Position numbers and translations under genes: made by a program
Notes under the pieces: generated by a model
The model's input: the letters and a program-made list of their open reading frames with translations, nothing else
Database searches by the model: none
What the model was told of the DNA's origin: nothing
Shown: positions 11,511 through 20,396 of the stretch, one piece after another
Layout of the letters: every line of letters begins with the position of its first letter
How positions within the stretch are numbered: the first letter of the stretch is position 1
Source of the DNA: CAYWMD01 sp964458575
GTDB lineage: Bacteria > Verrucomicrobiota > Verrucomicrobiia > Limisphaerales > JADLHS01
Direction: 5' to 3'
NCBI GenBank assembly: GCA_964458575.1
Contig: CAYWMD010000025.1
Coordinates: 26,091-90,090 of the forward strand
Length of the DNA: 64,000 bases

Positions 11511-12437
11511 ATGTCCGCAAAGACCCGAGGGCCCGCCGACCCGCAAAAACAAAATTTTGATCTCCAGCAATTCCTGGAAACGCGCACCACCGCCGTCAAC
11601 GCCGCGCTCGACCGCTTCCTGCCGTCGGAGCAAACCAAACCCCCGACGATTCACAAGGCCATGCGCTATTCGCTTTTCGCCGGCGGCAAGCGGATGCGGC
11701 CCGCGCTGGTGCTCGCGGCCGCGGCGGCCTGCGGCGGACGCGAAGCCGACGCCATGCCTTTGGCTTGTGCCGTCGAGTGCATCCACACCTACTCGCTGGT
11801 GCATGATGATCTGCCGGCCATGGACAACGACGACTACCGGCGGGGCAAACTCACCAACCACAAAGTGTTCGGCGAAGGCATCGCGATTCTGGCGGGCGAC
11901 GCGCTGTTGACCCAGGCATTTGAAATCACCGCGCAGTGTCGGAGCTGGCCGCGTTATTCGCACCAGACCATTATCCGGGAAATCACCCACGCCGCCGGGT
12001 CGCTGCAACTCATCGCCGGGCAGGTGGCGGATCTCGAAGGCGAAGGTAAGAAAACTTCCGCCGCGCAACTGCGCTACATCCACGAACGCAAAACGTCCGC
12101 CTTGCTCTGCTGCTCCGCGCGGCTCGGCGGCATGAGCGCCAATTGCACGCCCACGCAACTTCGCGCCCTGACTGATTTCGGCTACCATGTTGGCCTCGCG
12201 TTCCAGGTGATTGACGACATCCTCGACGTAACGCAAACGAGCGAGAAGCTCGGCAAAACGGCGGGCAAGGACACCAAAGCGCAAAAGGCCACTTATCCGT
12301 CCATCGTCGGCCTGAAAAAATCGCGGAAGATCGCGGCGCAATTGACGGACAAAGCATTCGCGGCGCTGAAAAGTTTTAGAGGCAAAGCCGTGGCGCTGGA
12401 GGCGTTGGCCGAATATTTGTTGAAGCGGGAAAGCTGA
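11511..12437 (+). CDS. ispA: Polyprenyl (farnesyl/geranylgeranyl) diphosphate synthase
   Basis: All-alpha prenyl transferase that condenses IPP with allylic diphosphates for isoprenoid and quinone synthesis. The 308-residue protein has GGKRMRP at about 58-64 (IPP binding), the first aspartate-rich motif DDLPAMD at 99-105, GDALLTQAFE, and the second motif DDILD at 234-238, with KATYPSIVGL near the C terminus. The four residues between the Asp pairs of the first motif fit bacterial short-chain synthases (FPP or GGPP); chain length cannot be decided by eye. Divergent from rpoZ. Confidence 0.95.
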   Translation: MSAKTRGPADPQKQNFDLQQFLETRTTAVNAALDRFLPSEQTKPPTIHKAMRYSLFAGGKRMRPALVLAAAAACGGREADAMPLACAVECIHTYSLVHDDLPAMDNDDYRRGKLTNHKVFGEGIAILAGDALLTQAFEITAQCRSWPRYSHQTIIREITHAAGSLQLIAGQVADLEGEGKKTSAAQLRYIHERKTSALLCCSARLGGMSANCTPTQLRALTDFGYHVGLAFQVIDDILDVTQTSEKLGKTAGKDTKAQKATYPSIVGLKKSRKIAAQLTDKAFAALKSFRGKAVALEALAEYLLKRES

Positions 12438-12455
12438 AGCTCCGATTGAACTTGC

Positions 12456-12917
12456 TCAGCCTGCACGATCCAAATCTTCCGAGCATGTTGAACAGTATCG
12501 TTCCTTCGCCTGATTCTCTGTTCCACATGATGGGCAAATAATCGTTGGCATCTTCCGGATCACATTCTCAGCAAAATTGGTGGCGAACCGGTCGGCGGCC
12601 AAGCCGACGGCTTTTCGGCTAAAAGTCGTGAGATCTGTCCAGTCACCGATTTCGTCGCTGAGAATTTCGTGTCCGGCGCCATCATAAATTCCCAGCACAG
12701 GCTTACGACCTTCTTCAGTGATCTCGGAAGAAATGACTAGACAAGGGTCAGAAGGCGCTGGCCTCCGGAACACCAACTGCAGGTAAAGGTATCGGGGATG
12801 AATCTCGCCGGGAGGCCGGATAGCGCGGGCCAAGGTTGCATCGTGGGTTGGGCTGCGGTAACAGGCGACCGGATGTGTTCCGTAAATCTTGTCTGAGATG
12901 TCGGCTATAGCTTGCAT
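12456..12917 (-). CDS. Hypothetical protein with C-terminal zinc ribbon
   Basis: 153-residue protein of unknown function. The N-terminal about 115 residues have mixed alpha/beta character without a recognisable motif. The C terminus carries CPSCGTENQAKERYCSTC (about residues 129-146), a two-knuckle C-x2-C...C-x2-C zinc-ribbon signature. No signal peptide or membrane segment is evident. It converges on the prenyl synthase, with 18 bp between stop codons, and nothing nearby suggests a pathway. A DNA-binding, metal-binding or protein-interaction role is possible but not supported further. Confidence 0.7.
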   Translation of the reverse strand: MQAIADISDKIYGTHPVACYRSPTHDATLARAIRPPGEIHPRYLYLQLVFRRPAPSDPCLVISSEITEEGRKPVLGIYDGAGHEILSDEIGDWTDLTTFSRKAVGLAADRFATNFAENVIRKMPTIICPSCGTENQAKERYCSTCSEDLDRAG

Positions 12918-13142
12918 ACCGATTAAGCTGACAGTCGCGCGACCAAAACGTCACGCACAGATCCGGAGAGAAGCGCTGGTGCGTTAAAACTTTCAATGGC
13001 AGGACCGTGGCACGCGGAGGCATTAAGGGCCTTGAACCAGCAGTGTTCTTCTTTCGTTAGTTGCCGGCTGAGAAATGGAACTGAGTCAATCAGTGCGCTG
13101 AATGAAGACGCCCGTTTTCGGAACGAGGCGAGTTAAATTGAA
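12918..13142. other. Intergenic region, no feature recognised
   Basis: About 225 bp between the zinc-ribbon gene start and the hisD stop. Short open frames here overlap the zinc-ribbon gene out of frame. No palindrome comparable to the other intergenic repeats was seen. Confidence 0.4.
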
Positions 13143-14432
13143 TCACTTCCGCCATTCAGCCGATTTGCCATGCGCACCCAGGCCTTCGAGTTCCGCGAAT
13201 TTCTTCACGGCGGGCAGGGCCTGCTTGAGCGAGGTCCGGTTGTACTCAACAACGCTTGTGCGGCGTTGGAATTGATCCACGGTCAGGCCGGGAAAGGACG
13301 CGCCCGCGCCGCCGGTGGGCAGCGTGTGACTTGGACCAGCGACATAGTCGCCCAGTACTGTCGGTGACCACGGGCCGAGGAAGATTGCCCCCGCGGTCAA
13401 AATGCCTTCGGAAACCCGGCGTGGATTGCGAGTCATTACTTCGCAGTGCTCCGGCGCGAGTTGATTGGTCAGTGTCACTGCGTCAGCGAGTGATTTCACC
13501 TGAATCAGCCAGCCGTTGTTCGCCAGCGCGCGTTGGATGAACTCCCGTCGTGCAAGTTTGGGCAACTGCTTCGCGATTTCCTTTTCAACGGCCTTGAGCA
13601 GCTTCGCGGATGTCGTCACGAGCCAGACGCGCTCGTGACCGGAACCGTGTTCGGCCTGGGCCAGCAAATCGGCGGTGGCAAATCTCGGATTGGCCGTGTC
13701 GTCCGCGAGCACGAGCACTTCGCTCGGACCGGGCAAAAGGTCAATCGCCACGTGACCGACAAGCAAACGCTTGGCAGTGACAACATAGGCGTTGCCCGGC
13801 CCAAAAATTTTCTGCACGCGGGCAATGGTCTGCGTGCCGTGGGCCATGGCGGCAATCGCCTGCGCTCCGCCGACACGGTAAATCTCCGTCGCGCCTGCCG
13901 CCCGCGCCGTGAACAACAGTGCGGGATTCACCGAACCGTCCTTGCCGCAGGGCGTGGTCACCACGATTTCCCGGCAGCCGGCCACTTTCGCCAGCGTGAC
14001 CGTCATGAGCGCGGTCGAAACCAGCGGCGCCGTTCCGCCGGGGATGTAAACCCCGACGCGCTGGAACGGATCAAACTTCTCGCCCACGGTCGCGCCATGC
14101 GAATTCTTCATCTGCCAGCTCCGGCGGCGAGACTTCCGGGCGAAGTTGGCAATGTTCCGTTCCGCTTCCGCCACGGCTGCGCGCAGCGCTTCATCGGCTC
14201 TGAGCGACGCCGTCATCATTTCCGCCTGCGTGAGGGCGAGCTGGTCGGCGGCGAGTTTCGCGCCGTCAAAGCGCGCGGTCAGTTCCAACACCGCCGCGTC
14301 GCCCTGGGCGCGGACATCGTCGAGGATGGCGCGGGTGCGCTGCTCGATGACCGGATCAAACAAGCTGGACGGTGCCGTGACCTCCCGCAATCGCGCGGCG
14401 AAGTCCCGGTCGGTGAAGCGAATCACTTTCAT
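13143..14432 (-). CDS. hisD: Histidinol dehydrogenase
   Basis: Catalyses the last two steps of histidine biosynthesis, L-histidinol to L-histidine, with NAD+ and Zn2+. The 429-residue protein starts at ATG 14432 (MKVIRFTDRDF); the frame is open farther upstream, but that part is not family-like. Seen: GVYIPGGTAPLVSTALM, RVGGAQAIAAMAHGT, KIFGPGNAYV, DLLPGPSEVLVLAD, the zinc-ligand segment LLAQAEHG, LAPEHCEVM, and HTLPTGG. All catalytic regions are present and length is normal. It stands alone, without other his genes nearby. Confidence 0.97.
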   Translation of the reverse strand: MKVIRFTDRDFAARLREVTAPSSLFDPVIEQRTRAILDDVRAQGDAAVLELTARFDGAKLAADQLALTQAEMMTASLRADEALRAAVAEAERNIANFARKSRRRSWQMKNSHGATVGEKFDPFQRVGVYIPGGTAPLVSTALMTVTLAKVAGCREIVVTTPCGKDGSVNPALLFTARAAGATEIYRVGGAQAIAAMAHGTQTIARVQKIFGPGNAYVVTAKRLLVGHVAIDLLPGPSEVLVLADDTANPRFATADLLAQAEHGSGHERVWLVTTSAKLLKAVEKEIAKQLPKLARREFIQRALANNGWLIQVKSLADAVTLTNQLAPEHCEVMTRNPRRVSEGILTAGAIFLGPWSPTVLGDYVAGPSHTLPTGGAGASFPGLTVDQFQRRTSVVEYNRTSLKQALPAVKKFAELEGLGAHGKSAEWRK

Positions 14433-15400
14433 GGTGACAGGGTAGGCAAAGGCGAAGGCCGAAGAAAGAGTGAAGAGACGAGGGAGGAAAATCACGCGGG
14501 ATGCGTGAAAATTTCGCTTCCGACGCGAGGCGGGCGACGCGCCAAAAATTTCTTTTGCCGGATTCCTGAGCAAAACCCCGTTTTTTTCGCGCTCATCCGC
14601 CGCTGGCCCAAGCGATGCTAATCGGAGAAATGCGACTGTCGAACTCAATCGTTGAATCGCATGAACGACGTAAACCAAACCTGTGCGAGCAGACTCGCGA
14701 CTCCGATTCGAATCAAGTGGACGGAGTCGCGGGCCATGGCTTTGCCGGTCCGGCGCAGTTGGGTTCCTGCCTGGTTGGCGTTCTGGTTGCGCCAGCAATT
14801 CGGCAGCCCCGGTGCGAGCAACGCGTTTGCATTGTTTCGTCGTCTCAACACCGGGGACCGTCGCCGGCCGGCACAGTTTTTTTGCATTTCGCTCTGGTAA
14901 CGGTGGTGACGACCCGGTCGCCCCGTTGGCCCACAGAGCAAAAAGGCTGAGGAGGGTGGTGGCGAGGAGCGCGGACTGTTTCAGCCATGTCAGTCCGCGC
15001 TCCCGTCGTGGGGATCACGTCAAAGATCTGCATGCTGCCACCCCTGCTTGATTCGTCTTCCTTGGTTCTTGTATTCCAACTGTTCGAGTTTCCCTCCCAC
15101 CGCCGGATTCGCTGTCGGCGTCGGACTGGGTGGCAAGACTGAGTCCGGTCGAACCGTCACGCGCGTTGAACAGTTTCAAGGAAGCGGGCTGGCGGATTAA
15201 GGCCGATGGGGGAAACCCACGCGAAACGCGTGAGAAAGTGCCGGCAAAATCCTCGGTCTGCGACCGCACATATTTTCACTTTGCTCATTTCGCCGAAATA
15301 TCTTCCGTTTGGATCGCTTGATCGTCGCTGGCCCGGGCGATGCTGAACGTTCAACTGTGGCGGCAGAGCCACGGCAGTCAACCTCAACCGCGGAGATCGT
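14433..15400. other. Gene-poor kilobase with one palindrome
   Basis: About 970 bp between hisD and the membrane-protein gene. Open frames of 60-120 codons occur in several frames, but none looks like protein: composition is arginine- and serine-rich and overlapping on both strands. A perfect 12-nt inverted repeat is present at 14967-14978 and 14991-15002. A short stretch at about 14593-14622 resembles one at about 15318-15347 just before the next gene (around 23 of 28 positions by eye), which may be a small duplication. Confidence 0.4.
14964..15005. repeat. Palindromic repeat (perfect 12-nt arms)
   Basis: Arms at 14967-14978 and 14991-15002 are exact reverse complements with a 12-nt loop. 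The structure resembles the other REP-like hairpins in this window, although the sequence family is different. Confidence 0.7.
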
Positions 15401-17065
15401 ATGCATGACGAAACCAAATCCGCAGAGACAAGGACGGAAACTCAACCTCCCATCGAGCCGGCCCGCTCCTTCGAGCTGACGGCCGGCTCCCGCCAGACGC
15501 TGCTGCGCTGGCTCAAGCGCCTGTTCGCGTGCAATCCCTTCTACCTCGTGAGCGCGGCGCTGCTGTTGTACGGTATGTATCGCGTGTCCATGGAGACGGG
15601 GTTTTTGCGCACCGAGGTCGCCAAGCTTACGTTCAACTTTTCCTCGCTTCAACTGTATGAACTGTTGCTGGTGGGCGTGGCCATTATGCTGGCGGGACGG
15701 GCCATTTGGTATGACGCCAAGTTGCTGCTCGTGCTCGAGAACCTGTTGTGGCTGGTGCCGTTTATTTTGATCAGCCAGGCCGCGCTGATCAATCTGCACA
15801 CGCTTTGGCTCCTATCGCTGGCCACGGCTTTCGTGGTGACCATCCGCTTTGGTGCGGTCCAATGCTGGATTCCCGCCATGCGAGTTCCACCACGTTTGCG
15901 GTCTTGCGGTCTTGCGGTGCTGGTCGTGAATACCGCGTTACCCATCTGCTACCGGATATTTCAAGAAACCAAATACGGCGTTGAACCGACCTGGGGCGCG
16001 GCCTACCACATGAATCAATGGAGCTGGTTTCTGCTGTTGCCCGCGCTTTGCGCCCTCCTGAATCTGTTGCCCCGGGCGCGCGGCGAGGGCGGAGAGGCGG
16101 CCGGACGTGGGTGGTGGTTGCTCGGGACGTATGTGCTCTGGCTGCTGGGTACGGGCGTTCATCTTTACTGCCTCGGCTACGTATATGATTTCAAATTGAC
16201 CCGCGTGCTGCTCGCGCCAACGCTTTGGGCACTGGCCTGGACGTTCAGACGACGATTGACCGATATCGTCACCAAACCGGACCGCGAATTGCAGGTCGTG
16301 GCGCTGTTCCTGCCCATCGTTGCGGCCTTGACGGCGGCGGGAACCGGCAGCAACGGCATCTTCTTCATGCTGAATTTTCTGAACGCGTTCGTTTTTGCGG
16401 CGACCTTCATCGCGGATCGTCGCAACCGCCTCGCGTTGCATCTGATGCTGATTTCCTTGACGGTGGCGGTGGCCGGTTCGCCGCAAGCCTGGACGCATCC
16501 AAGTGCGATTGAGTTCAGCCGGGAGAAGTTCGTGTGGTTGGCGACGTTGGCGTATCTGGTCCTCGGTTCGGCATTATCGCGAAATCCCAAACTGGCATTT
16601 CTCGGGGCCTTCGCCGCCGCGCTGGCCGCGGGCAGGCTCGGGGAGGAACTTCAGGATGCCATTCCTTGGGCGTTCCAAACCGGGCTGGTCTTTCTCGTGT
16701 TGCACAGCTTGCGCTGGCGCGACGAAGAGCACAACGGCGCCGTCTCGGTGCGCGTGCTCGCCAGCGTGGCGTGGGTCATCCATTCCCTGGTTTGGGTTCG
16801 ATCCGGCGCGCCGTTCCTCCAACCGTTTTCGCTCGGGGCGCTGGTGCTGGTCTTCTGGCTGGCCCAAGGATTTGTCTTCAAGAAATGGTCGCCGGTGATC
16901 GTTCCGGTCGCCGCTCTTCTCGTGGCAACCTCTGGTCCGATTGACCAGGCGGTGGCGGGACTGCGCACCTTGCCTGCCGGCGTCGTCATCATCGCTGCCA
17001 GCTTTCTGCTGTTCGCGGTGGGAACACTTGCTGCGCTGACGCGCCATCGTTGGCACAAAAACTAA
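15401..17065 (+). CDS. Polytopic membrane protein of unknown function
   Basis: 554-residue protein. After a short hydrophilic N terminus (about 1-45) it is almost entirely hydrophobic, with about 12-14 predicted membrane helices separated by short arginine-containing loops (e.g. WTFRRRLTDIVTKPDRE). No transporter or enzyme motif was recognised. It precedes pyrF with about 120 bp between, and shares no evident pathway with hisD or pyrF. The ATG at 15401 starts a plausible cytoplasmic tail. It could be a channel, flippase or structural membrane protein; function is unknown. Confidence 0.8.
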   Translation: MHDETKSAETRTETQPPIEPARSFELTAGSRQTLLRWLKRLFACNPFYLVSAALLLYGMYRVSMETGFLRTEVAKLTFNFSSLQLYELLLVGVAIMLAGRAIWYDAKLLLVLENLLWLVPFILISQAALINLHTLWLLSLATAFVVTIRFGAVQCWIPAMRVPPRLRSCGLAVLVVNTALPICYRIFQETKYGVEPTWGAAYHMNQWSWFLLLPALCALLNLLPRARGEGGEAAGRGWWLLGTYVLWLLGTGVHLYCLGYVYDFKLTRVLLAPTLWALAWTFRRRLTDIVTKPDRELQVVALFLPIVAALTAAGTGSNGIFFMLNFLNAFVFAATFIADRRNRLALHLMLISLTVAVAGSPQAWTHPSAIEFSREKFVWLATLAYLVLGSALSRNPKLAFLGAFAAALAAGRLGEELQDAIPWAFQTGLVFLVLHSLRWRDEEHNGAVSVRVLASVAWVIHSLVWVRSGAPFLQPFSLGALVLVFWLAQGFVFKKWSPVIVPVAALLVATSGPIDQAVAGLRTLPAGVVIIAASFLLFAVGTLAALTRHRWHKN

Positions 17066-17184
17066 ACCAGTCATCGAGAGTGGCGGACAAGCGGCGCGGG
17101 CCGTCCAGCGGAAAGCGGCCCGCGCTTTCCTTGGGCTTGAATTCGCTTTTCTCTCCCCCAGTTTGTCGTAGCCTGACGCCCACA

Positions 17185-17889
17185 ATGCAAAACCCGATCA
17201 TCGCGGCGCTCGATGTGCCCACGGCAGACCAGGCGCTGCAACTGGCGAAGCTAATCGCGCCCGCCGTCGGTGCGTTCAAAATCGGCAGCGAACTTTTCAC
17301 CGCCGCCGGGCCGGACATCGTCCGGCAAATCCGCGACACCGGTGCCGCGGTTTTTCTCGACCTGAAATTTCATGACATCCCCAACACGGTGGCCAAGGCG
17401 GTGGCGTCCGCCGTGCGACTCGACGTGCAGATGCTCACAATCCACACGAGCGGCGGTTTGGAAATGATGCGCGCTGCCGAGGAATCCGCGCAAAAGACCG
17501 CATCGCAGTCCGGCCGCAACGCACCGCTGGTGTTGGGCGTGACGGTTTTGACGAGTTCCGATGCGAACACGCTGGCCGAGATCGGTTGTGAACCGAACCC
17601 GGGCCGGCAGGTGGAGCGGTTGGCGGGCCTCGCGGTGAAGGCCGGGTTGCGCGGGCTGGTTTGCTCACCGCTGGAAATCACGATCCTGCGGCAGGTGTTG
17701 CCGGGTCATGTTCAACTGATGACGCCCGGCATCCGCACCGGCGCGGAAAAGGCCGATGACCAAAAACGCACCCTCACGCCGCGCGAAGCCATTCAGGCCG
17801 GCGCGAACTGGCTGGTCATTGGCCGCCCGATTTACGCGGCGGAAAATCCGCGTGCCGCGGCCGAAGCGATTTTGAAAACACTGAATTGA
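17185..17889 (+). CDS. pyrF: Orotidine 5'-phosphate decarboxylase
   Basis: Converts OMP to UMP in pyrimidine synthesis. The 234-residue TIM barrel starts at ATG 17185 (MQNPIIAALDVPT). It has KIGSELF, the catalytic stretch FLDLKFHDIPNTV containing the D-x-K-x2-D tetrad residues, VTVLTS, GLVCSP, LMTPGIR, and GRPIYAAENP, which binds phosphate. Length and motif order fit the group-1 PyrF of bacteria. The frame extends upstream in the intergenic region but without conserved sequence. Confidence 0.96.
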   Translation: MQNPIIAALDVPTADQALQLAKLIAPAVGAFKIGSELFTAAGPDIVRQIRDTGAAVFLDLKFHDIPNTVAKAVASAVRLDVQMLTIHTSGGLEMMRAAEESAQKTASQSGRNAPLVLGVTVLTSSDANTLAEIGCEPNPGRQVERLAGLAVKAGLRGLVCSPLEITILRQVLPGHVQLMTPGIRTGAEKADDQKRTLTPREAIQAGANWLVIGRPIYAAENPRAAAEAILKTLN

Positions 17890-17968
17890 CCGCGGATGAC
17901 AAGGATTGATCTCAATACCTCTGGCTGGGCGAAGAAATCCGTGCAATCCGCGCCATCCGTGGTTTAAT
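17888..17968. repeat. Imperfect inverted repeat after pyrF
   Basis: The segment just after the pyrF stop (around 17890-17900) and the segment just before the next gene (around 17955-17965) are imperfect reverse complements. Similar sequences are common between genes in related genomes, to my knowledge. It may end pyrF transcription. Confidence 0.35.
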
Positions 17969-17976
17969 TTCCCGGC

Positions 17977-18690
17977 ATGAAGACTCTGACGTTGGTCTCG
18001 CTGTTCGCCGTGGTAACGTGTTCGTTGTCCGCTGCTGAAAAGACAAAATCTCTTTTCAACGGCAAGGATTTCACCGGCTGGCGCCAGCCGACGGGAGCGT
18101 GGCTGGCCGCCAAATCAGTTTCCCTCGACCCCGCTGATCCAACCAAATTCGTCGTCCGACCCGGCAAAGGCATCATGGTCAACGGGCCGAAGTTCAAAAC
18201 GGTCAACATCGTCACGGAGGCGGAGTTCGGCGATGCGCAAATCCACATTGAGTTTTGCATCTCGAAACATTCCAACTCCGGCATCTACATCATGAACCGC
18301 TACGAGCTTCAGGTTTTCGACAGCTTTGGCGTGGCGAAGGACAAATATCCGGGCATCGAGTGCGGTGGGATTTATCCCCGTTGGATCAACGAGCAAGACG
18401 TCGAAGGCCACTCGCCGCTGGTCAATGCCAGCAAACCGCCGGGTGAATGGCAGACATTCGACATCACGTTCCGGGCGCCGCGCTTCGACGCCAGTGGGAA
18501 GAAGACCGAGAACGCGAAGTTCATCAAGGTGCTGCACAACGGCAAGGTCATTCACGAGAATCTGGAACTCAACGGCCCGACGCGCGGTGGCGTGGAGCCC
18601 GAAGGAACCGTCGGGCCACTGTGTTTCCAGGGCGACCACGGGCCGGTGGCGTATCGGAATATCAAAGTGAAGCCGTTGAAATTGAAGTGA
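17977..18690 (+). CDS. Exported DUF1080 (3-keto-disaccharide hydrolase-like) protein
   Basis: 237 residues with a signal peptide (MKTLTLVSLFAVVTCSLSAA) and a concanavalin-like beta-sandwich of the DUF1080 family. Seen: SLFNGKDFTGW, VNGPKFKTVNIVTEAEFGD, SNSGIYIMNRYELQVFDSFG, ECGGIYPRWI, KPPGEWQTFDITFRAPRFD, GPLCFQGDHGPVAYRNIKVKPL. These motifs are diagnostic. Members hydrolyse 3-keto-glycosides or bind carbohydrates, often with Gfo/Idh/MocA oxidoreductases. It sits upstream of a Tat-exported TIM barrel on the same strand, consistent with periplasmic sugar modification. Confidence 0.9.
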   Translation: MKTLTLVSLFAVVTCSLSAAEKTKSLFNGKDFTGWRQPTGAWLAAKSVSLDPADPTKFVVRPGKGIMVNGPKFKTVNIVTEAEFGDAQIHIEFCISKHSNSGIYIMNRYELQVFDSFGVAKDKYPGIECGGIYPRWINEQDVEGHSPLVNASKPPGEWQTFDITFRAPRFDASGKKTENAKFIKVLHNGKVIHENLELNGPTRGGVEPEGTVGPLCFQGDHGPVAYRNIKVKPLKLK

Positions 18691-18712
18691 AGAACGCGCG
18701 AAAAAGTGAAAC

Positions 18713-18852
18713 TCTCCCTCACCCCGGCCCTCTCCCGCTGGGAGAGGGAGAATTGTCGTCAGCACGCCGTCGAATCCTTTCGCCGACCTTGAATGTGAAC
18801 CGTTCTTGGCTTTTCTCTCTCCCAGCGGGAGAGGGTAAGGGTGAGGGAGAAA
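18713..18852. repeat. R1 palindrome doublet (head-to-head)
   Basis: Two copies of the R1 palindrome in opposite orientation: 18713-18752 and 18813-18850. Each has a core hairpin of the form CCCTCTCCC...GGGAGAGGG plus a one-sided tail (CTCACCCC or its complement). The same element recurs at 29403, 29903, 30021, 42648 and 42765. Confidence 0.9.
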
Positions 18853-18905
18853 TCTCCGAAAGAACGCGCTTCCGTCTTTAAAAAATCCAACGCAACATCA
18901 CAGCC

Positions 18906-19787
18906 ATGAAGCAACTCACTCGACTCACCCGTCGCCAGATGCTCGTCCGTTCGGCGCAGGCCGCGACTGCGCTGGCTTTGTCCTCACCCTTTGCCCCCTT
19001 GTTCGCCGAACCGGCGAAGCGGCGCTTCAAAATCGGCGCGTGCGACTGGTCCATTGGCAAGATGGGTGATCCCGCCGCATTCGAACTGGGCAAGGAGATT
19101 GGTTTGGACGGGATTCAAGTGAGCCTTGGCACCACGGCGGACAATTTGAAGCTGCGCAAGCCCGAGGAACAGCAACGCTACCGCGATGCCGCGAAGCAGG
19201 CCGGCCTGCAAATCGCGTCGCTGGCCATTGGCGAGTTGAACCTGGTGCCTTACAAGAGCGAGCCACAAACCATCGAATGGGTGAGCGATTCGATTGATGT
19301 CTGCAAGGCGCTGGGCGTGCGCGTGGTGTTGCTGGCGTTCTTCAGCAAGGGCGACTTGCGCGACGACAAACCCGGCGTGGATGAAGTGGTGAAGCGGCTC
19401 AAAGCCGTTGCGCCCAAAGCCGAGAAGGCCGGCGTGGTGCTCGGCATCGAAAGCTGGCTCAACGCGGAACAGCACCTTGACATTCTGAACCGCGTCGGCT
19501 CGAACGCGGTGCAGGTTTATTACGATTGCTGCAACTCCAATTTCTGCGGCTACGACATCTACCAGGAAATCCGCGCGATCGGTCGCAAGCGCATCTGCGA
19601 ATTTCATTTCAAGGAAAACGGCTTTCTGCTCGGCCAGGGCAAGGTGGATTACCAGAAAGTCCGCGAGGCCCTCGACGACATCAAATACCGCGGCTGGGTG
19701 CAGATCGAGGGCGCCATACCGCCCAAGGCAAAAGTTCTCGAAAGCTATCAGGCCAACTGCAAATACGTGCGCGAAGTGCTGGGGTGA
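18906..19787 (+). CDS. Tat-exported xylose isomerase-like TIM-barrel protein
   Basis: 293 residues. The N terminus has a twin-arginine motif LTRRQMLV followed by an alanine-rich hydrophobic stretch (about 17-35), so it is likely exported folded. The mature part is an AP-endonuclease-2 / sugar phosphate isomerase-epimerase barrel: IGACDWSIGKMG, GLDGIQVSLG, VVLGIESWL with a metal-ligand Glu, VQVYYDCCNSNF, RICEFHFKENG, and WVQIEGAIPP. It could isomerise or epimerise sugars or keto-sugars in the periplasm. It follows the DUF1080 gene, suggesting a shared carbohydrate role; the substrate is unknown. Confidence 0.88.
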   Translation: MKQLTRLTRRQMLVRSAQAATALALSSPFAPLFAEPAKRRFKIGACDWSIGKMGDPAAFELGKEIGLDGIQVSLGTTADNLKLRKPEEQQRYRDAAKQAGLQIASLAIGELNLVPYKSEPQTIEWVSDSIDVCKALGVRVVLLAFFSKGDLRDDKPGVDEVVKRLKAVAPKAEKAGVVLGIESWLNAEQHLDILNRVGSNAVQVYYDCCNSNFCGYDIYQEIRAIGRKRICEFHFKENGFLLGQGKVDYQKVREALDDIKYRGWVQIEGAIPPKAKVLESYQANCKYVREVLG

Positions 19788-19788
19788 A

Positions 19789-19902
19789 ATGGCGCGCGGC
19801 ACTCCGGGCCGCAGCAACTCCATCACTGAATTGGCGGCCCGATTTTTTCCGGAGCATTCCCGGGCTTTTGTCACCGCTGCGGCCCGGAGTGCCGCGCGCC
19901 AT
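19789..19902. repeat. R2 inverted repeat (perfect 27-nt arms)
   Basis: Arms at 19789-19815 and 19876-19902 are perfect reverse complements. The right arm ends at the first base of the stop codon of the leftward membrane-protein gene. A second R2 element lies at 36067-36172. It separates two converging genes and could act as a terminator. Confidence 0.9.
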
Positions 19903-20396
19903 CAATTTGGTGGCGAGGCTTCCTGACTTGCCGGCTCCAGCACAACCAACTCCGCCTCGTGCGGTCCCAGTCGAACCAACGCGGCGACTTTCGGGGCGAT
20001 CATTGCCAGAAGTTCGTTATCGCCAATTTCCCGGAACTGCCCGGTGTTCGCAGCTGTCTCGACAACGCCCGCAGTTGTGATGGACGCAATGAGCAAGTCT
20101 GCCGGGAGGGGTTGCGTGGTTACGAGCGATGCGACTGGCAGCGGTTGGGTCTGAATTACCGTATAGTTTCCCCTGTGTATTTCCAGTGTAGAGATCCGCG
20201 GAAGGAAGGCTTGCCAAACCAACGCGGCCAGAACCACCAGCCCCGCAAGTACGGCGACCGTTCGGCGCGCTTGTCGAAATCGGCGACGCCGTCGCGCCAG
20301 GCGCAAGGTCTCGCCGAGCAACGCTTCGTGGAAGGCGGCGTCCGAGTCGCCCATCACTTCGGCGAGCAGCCGTTCGTTGTCAGTTCGTCGGGTCAT
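19902..20396 (-). CDS. Bitopic membrane protein downstream of an ECF sigma factor (possible anti-sigma)
   Basis: 164 residues: a 45-residue N-terminal domain rich in Arg and Glu (cytoplasmic), one membrane helix at about 47-65, then a periplasmic region of about 95 residues. The layout and position directly after the ECF sigma gene (17-bp overlap) fit a cognate anti-sigma factor, but no zinc-binding HxxxCxxC motif of the ZAS class is seen. Function is therefore inference. The stop codon abuts repeat R2. Confidence 0.6.
   Translation of the reverse strand: MTRRTDNERLLAEVMGDSDAAFHEALLGETLRLARRRRRFRQARRTVAVLAGLVVLAALVWQAFLPRISTLEIHRGNYTVIQTQPLPVASLVTTQPLPADLLIASITTAGVVETAANTGQFREIGDNELLAMIAPKVAALVRLGPHEAELVVLEPASQEASPPN

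Noticed and set aside
14615..14950. Overlapping open frames of 60-120 codons in the gap before the membrane protein
   Set aside because: Composition is Arg/Ser/Pro rich in all frames and both strands, there are no domain-like segments, and the region contains a palindrome; no frame is better than its neighbours.
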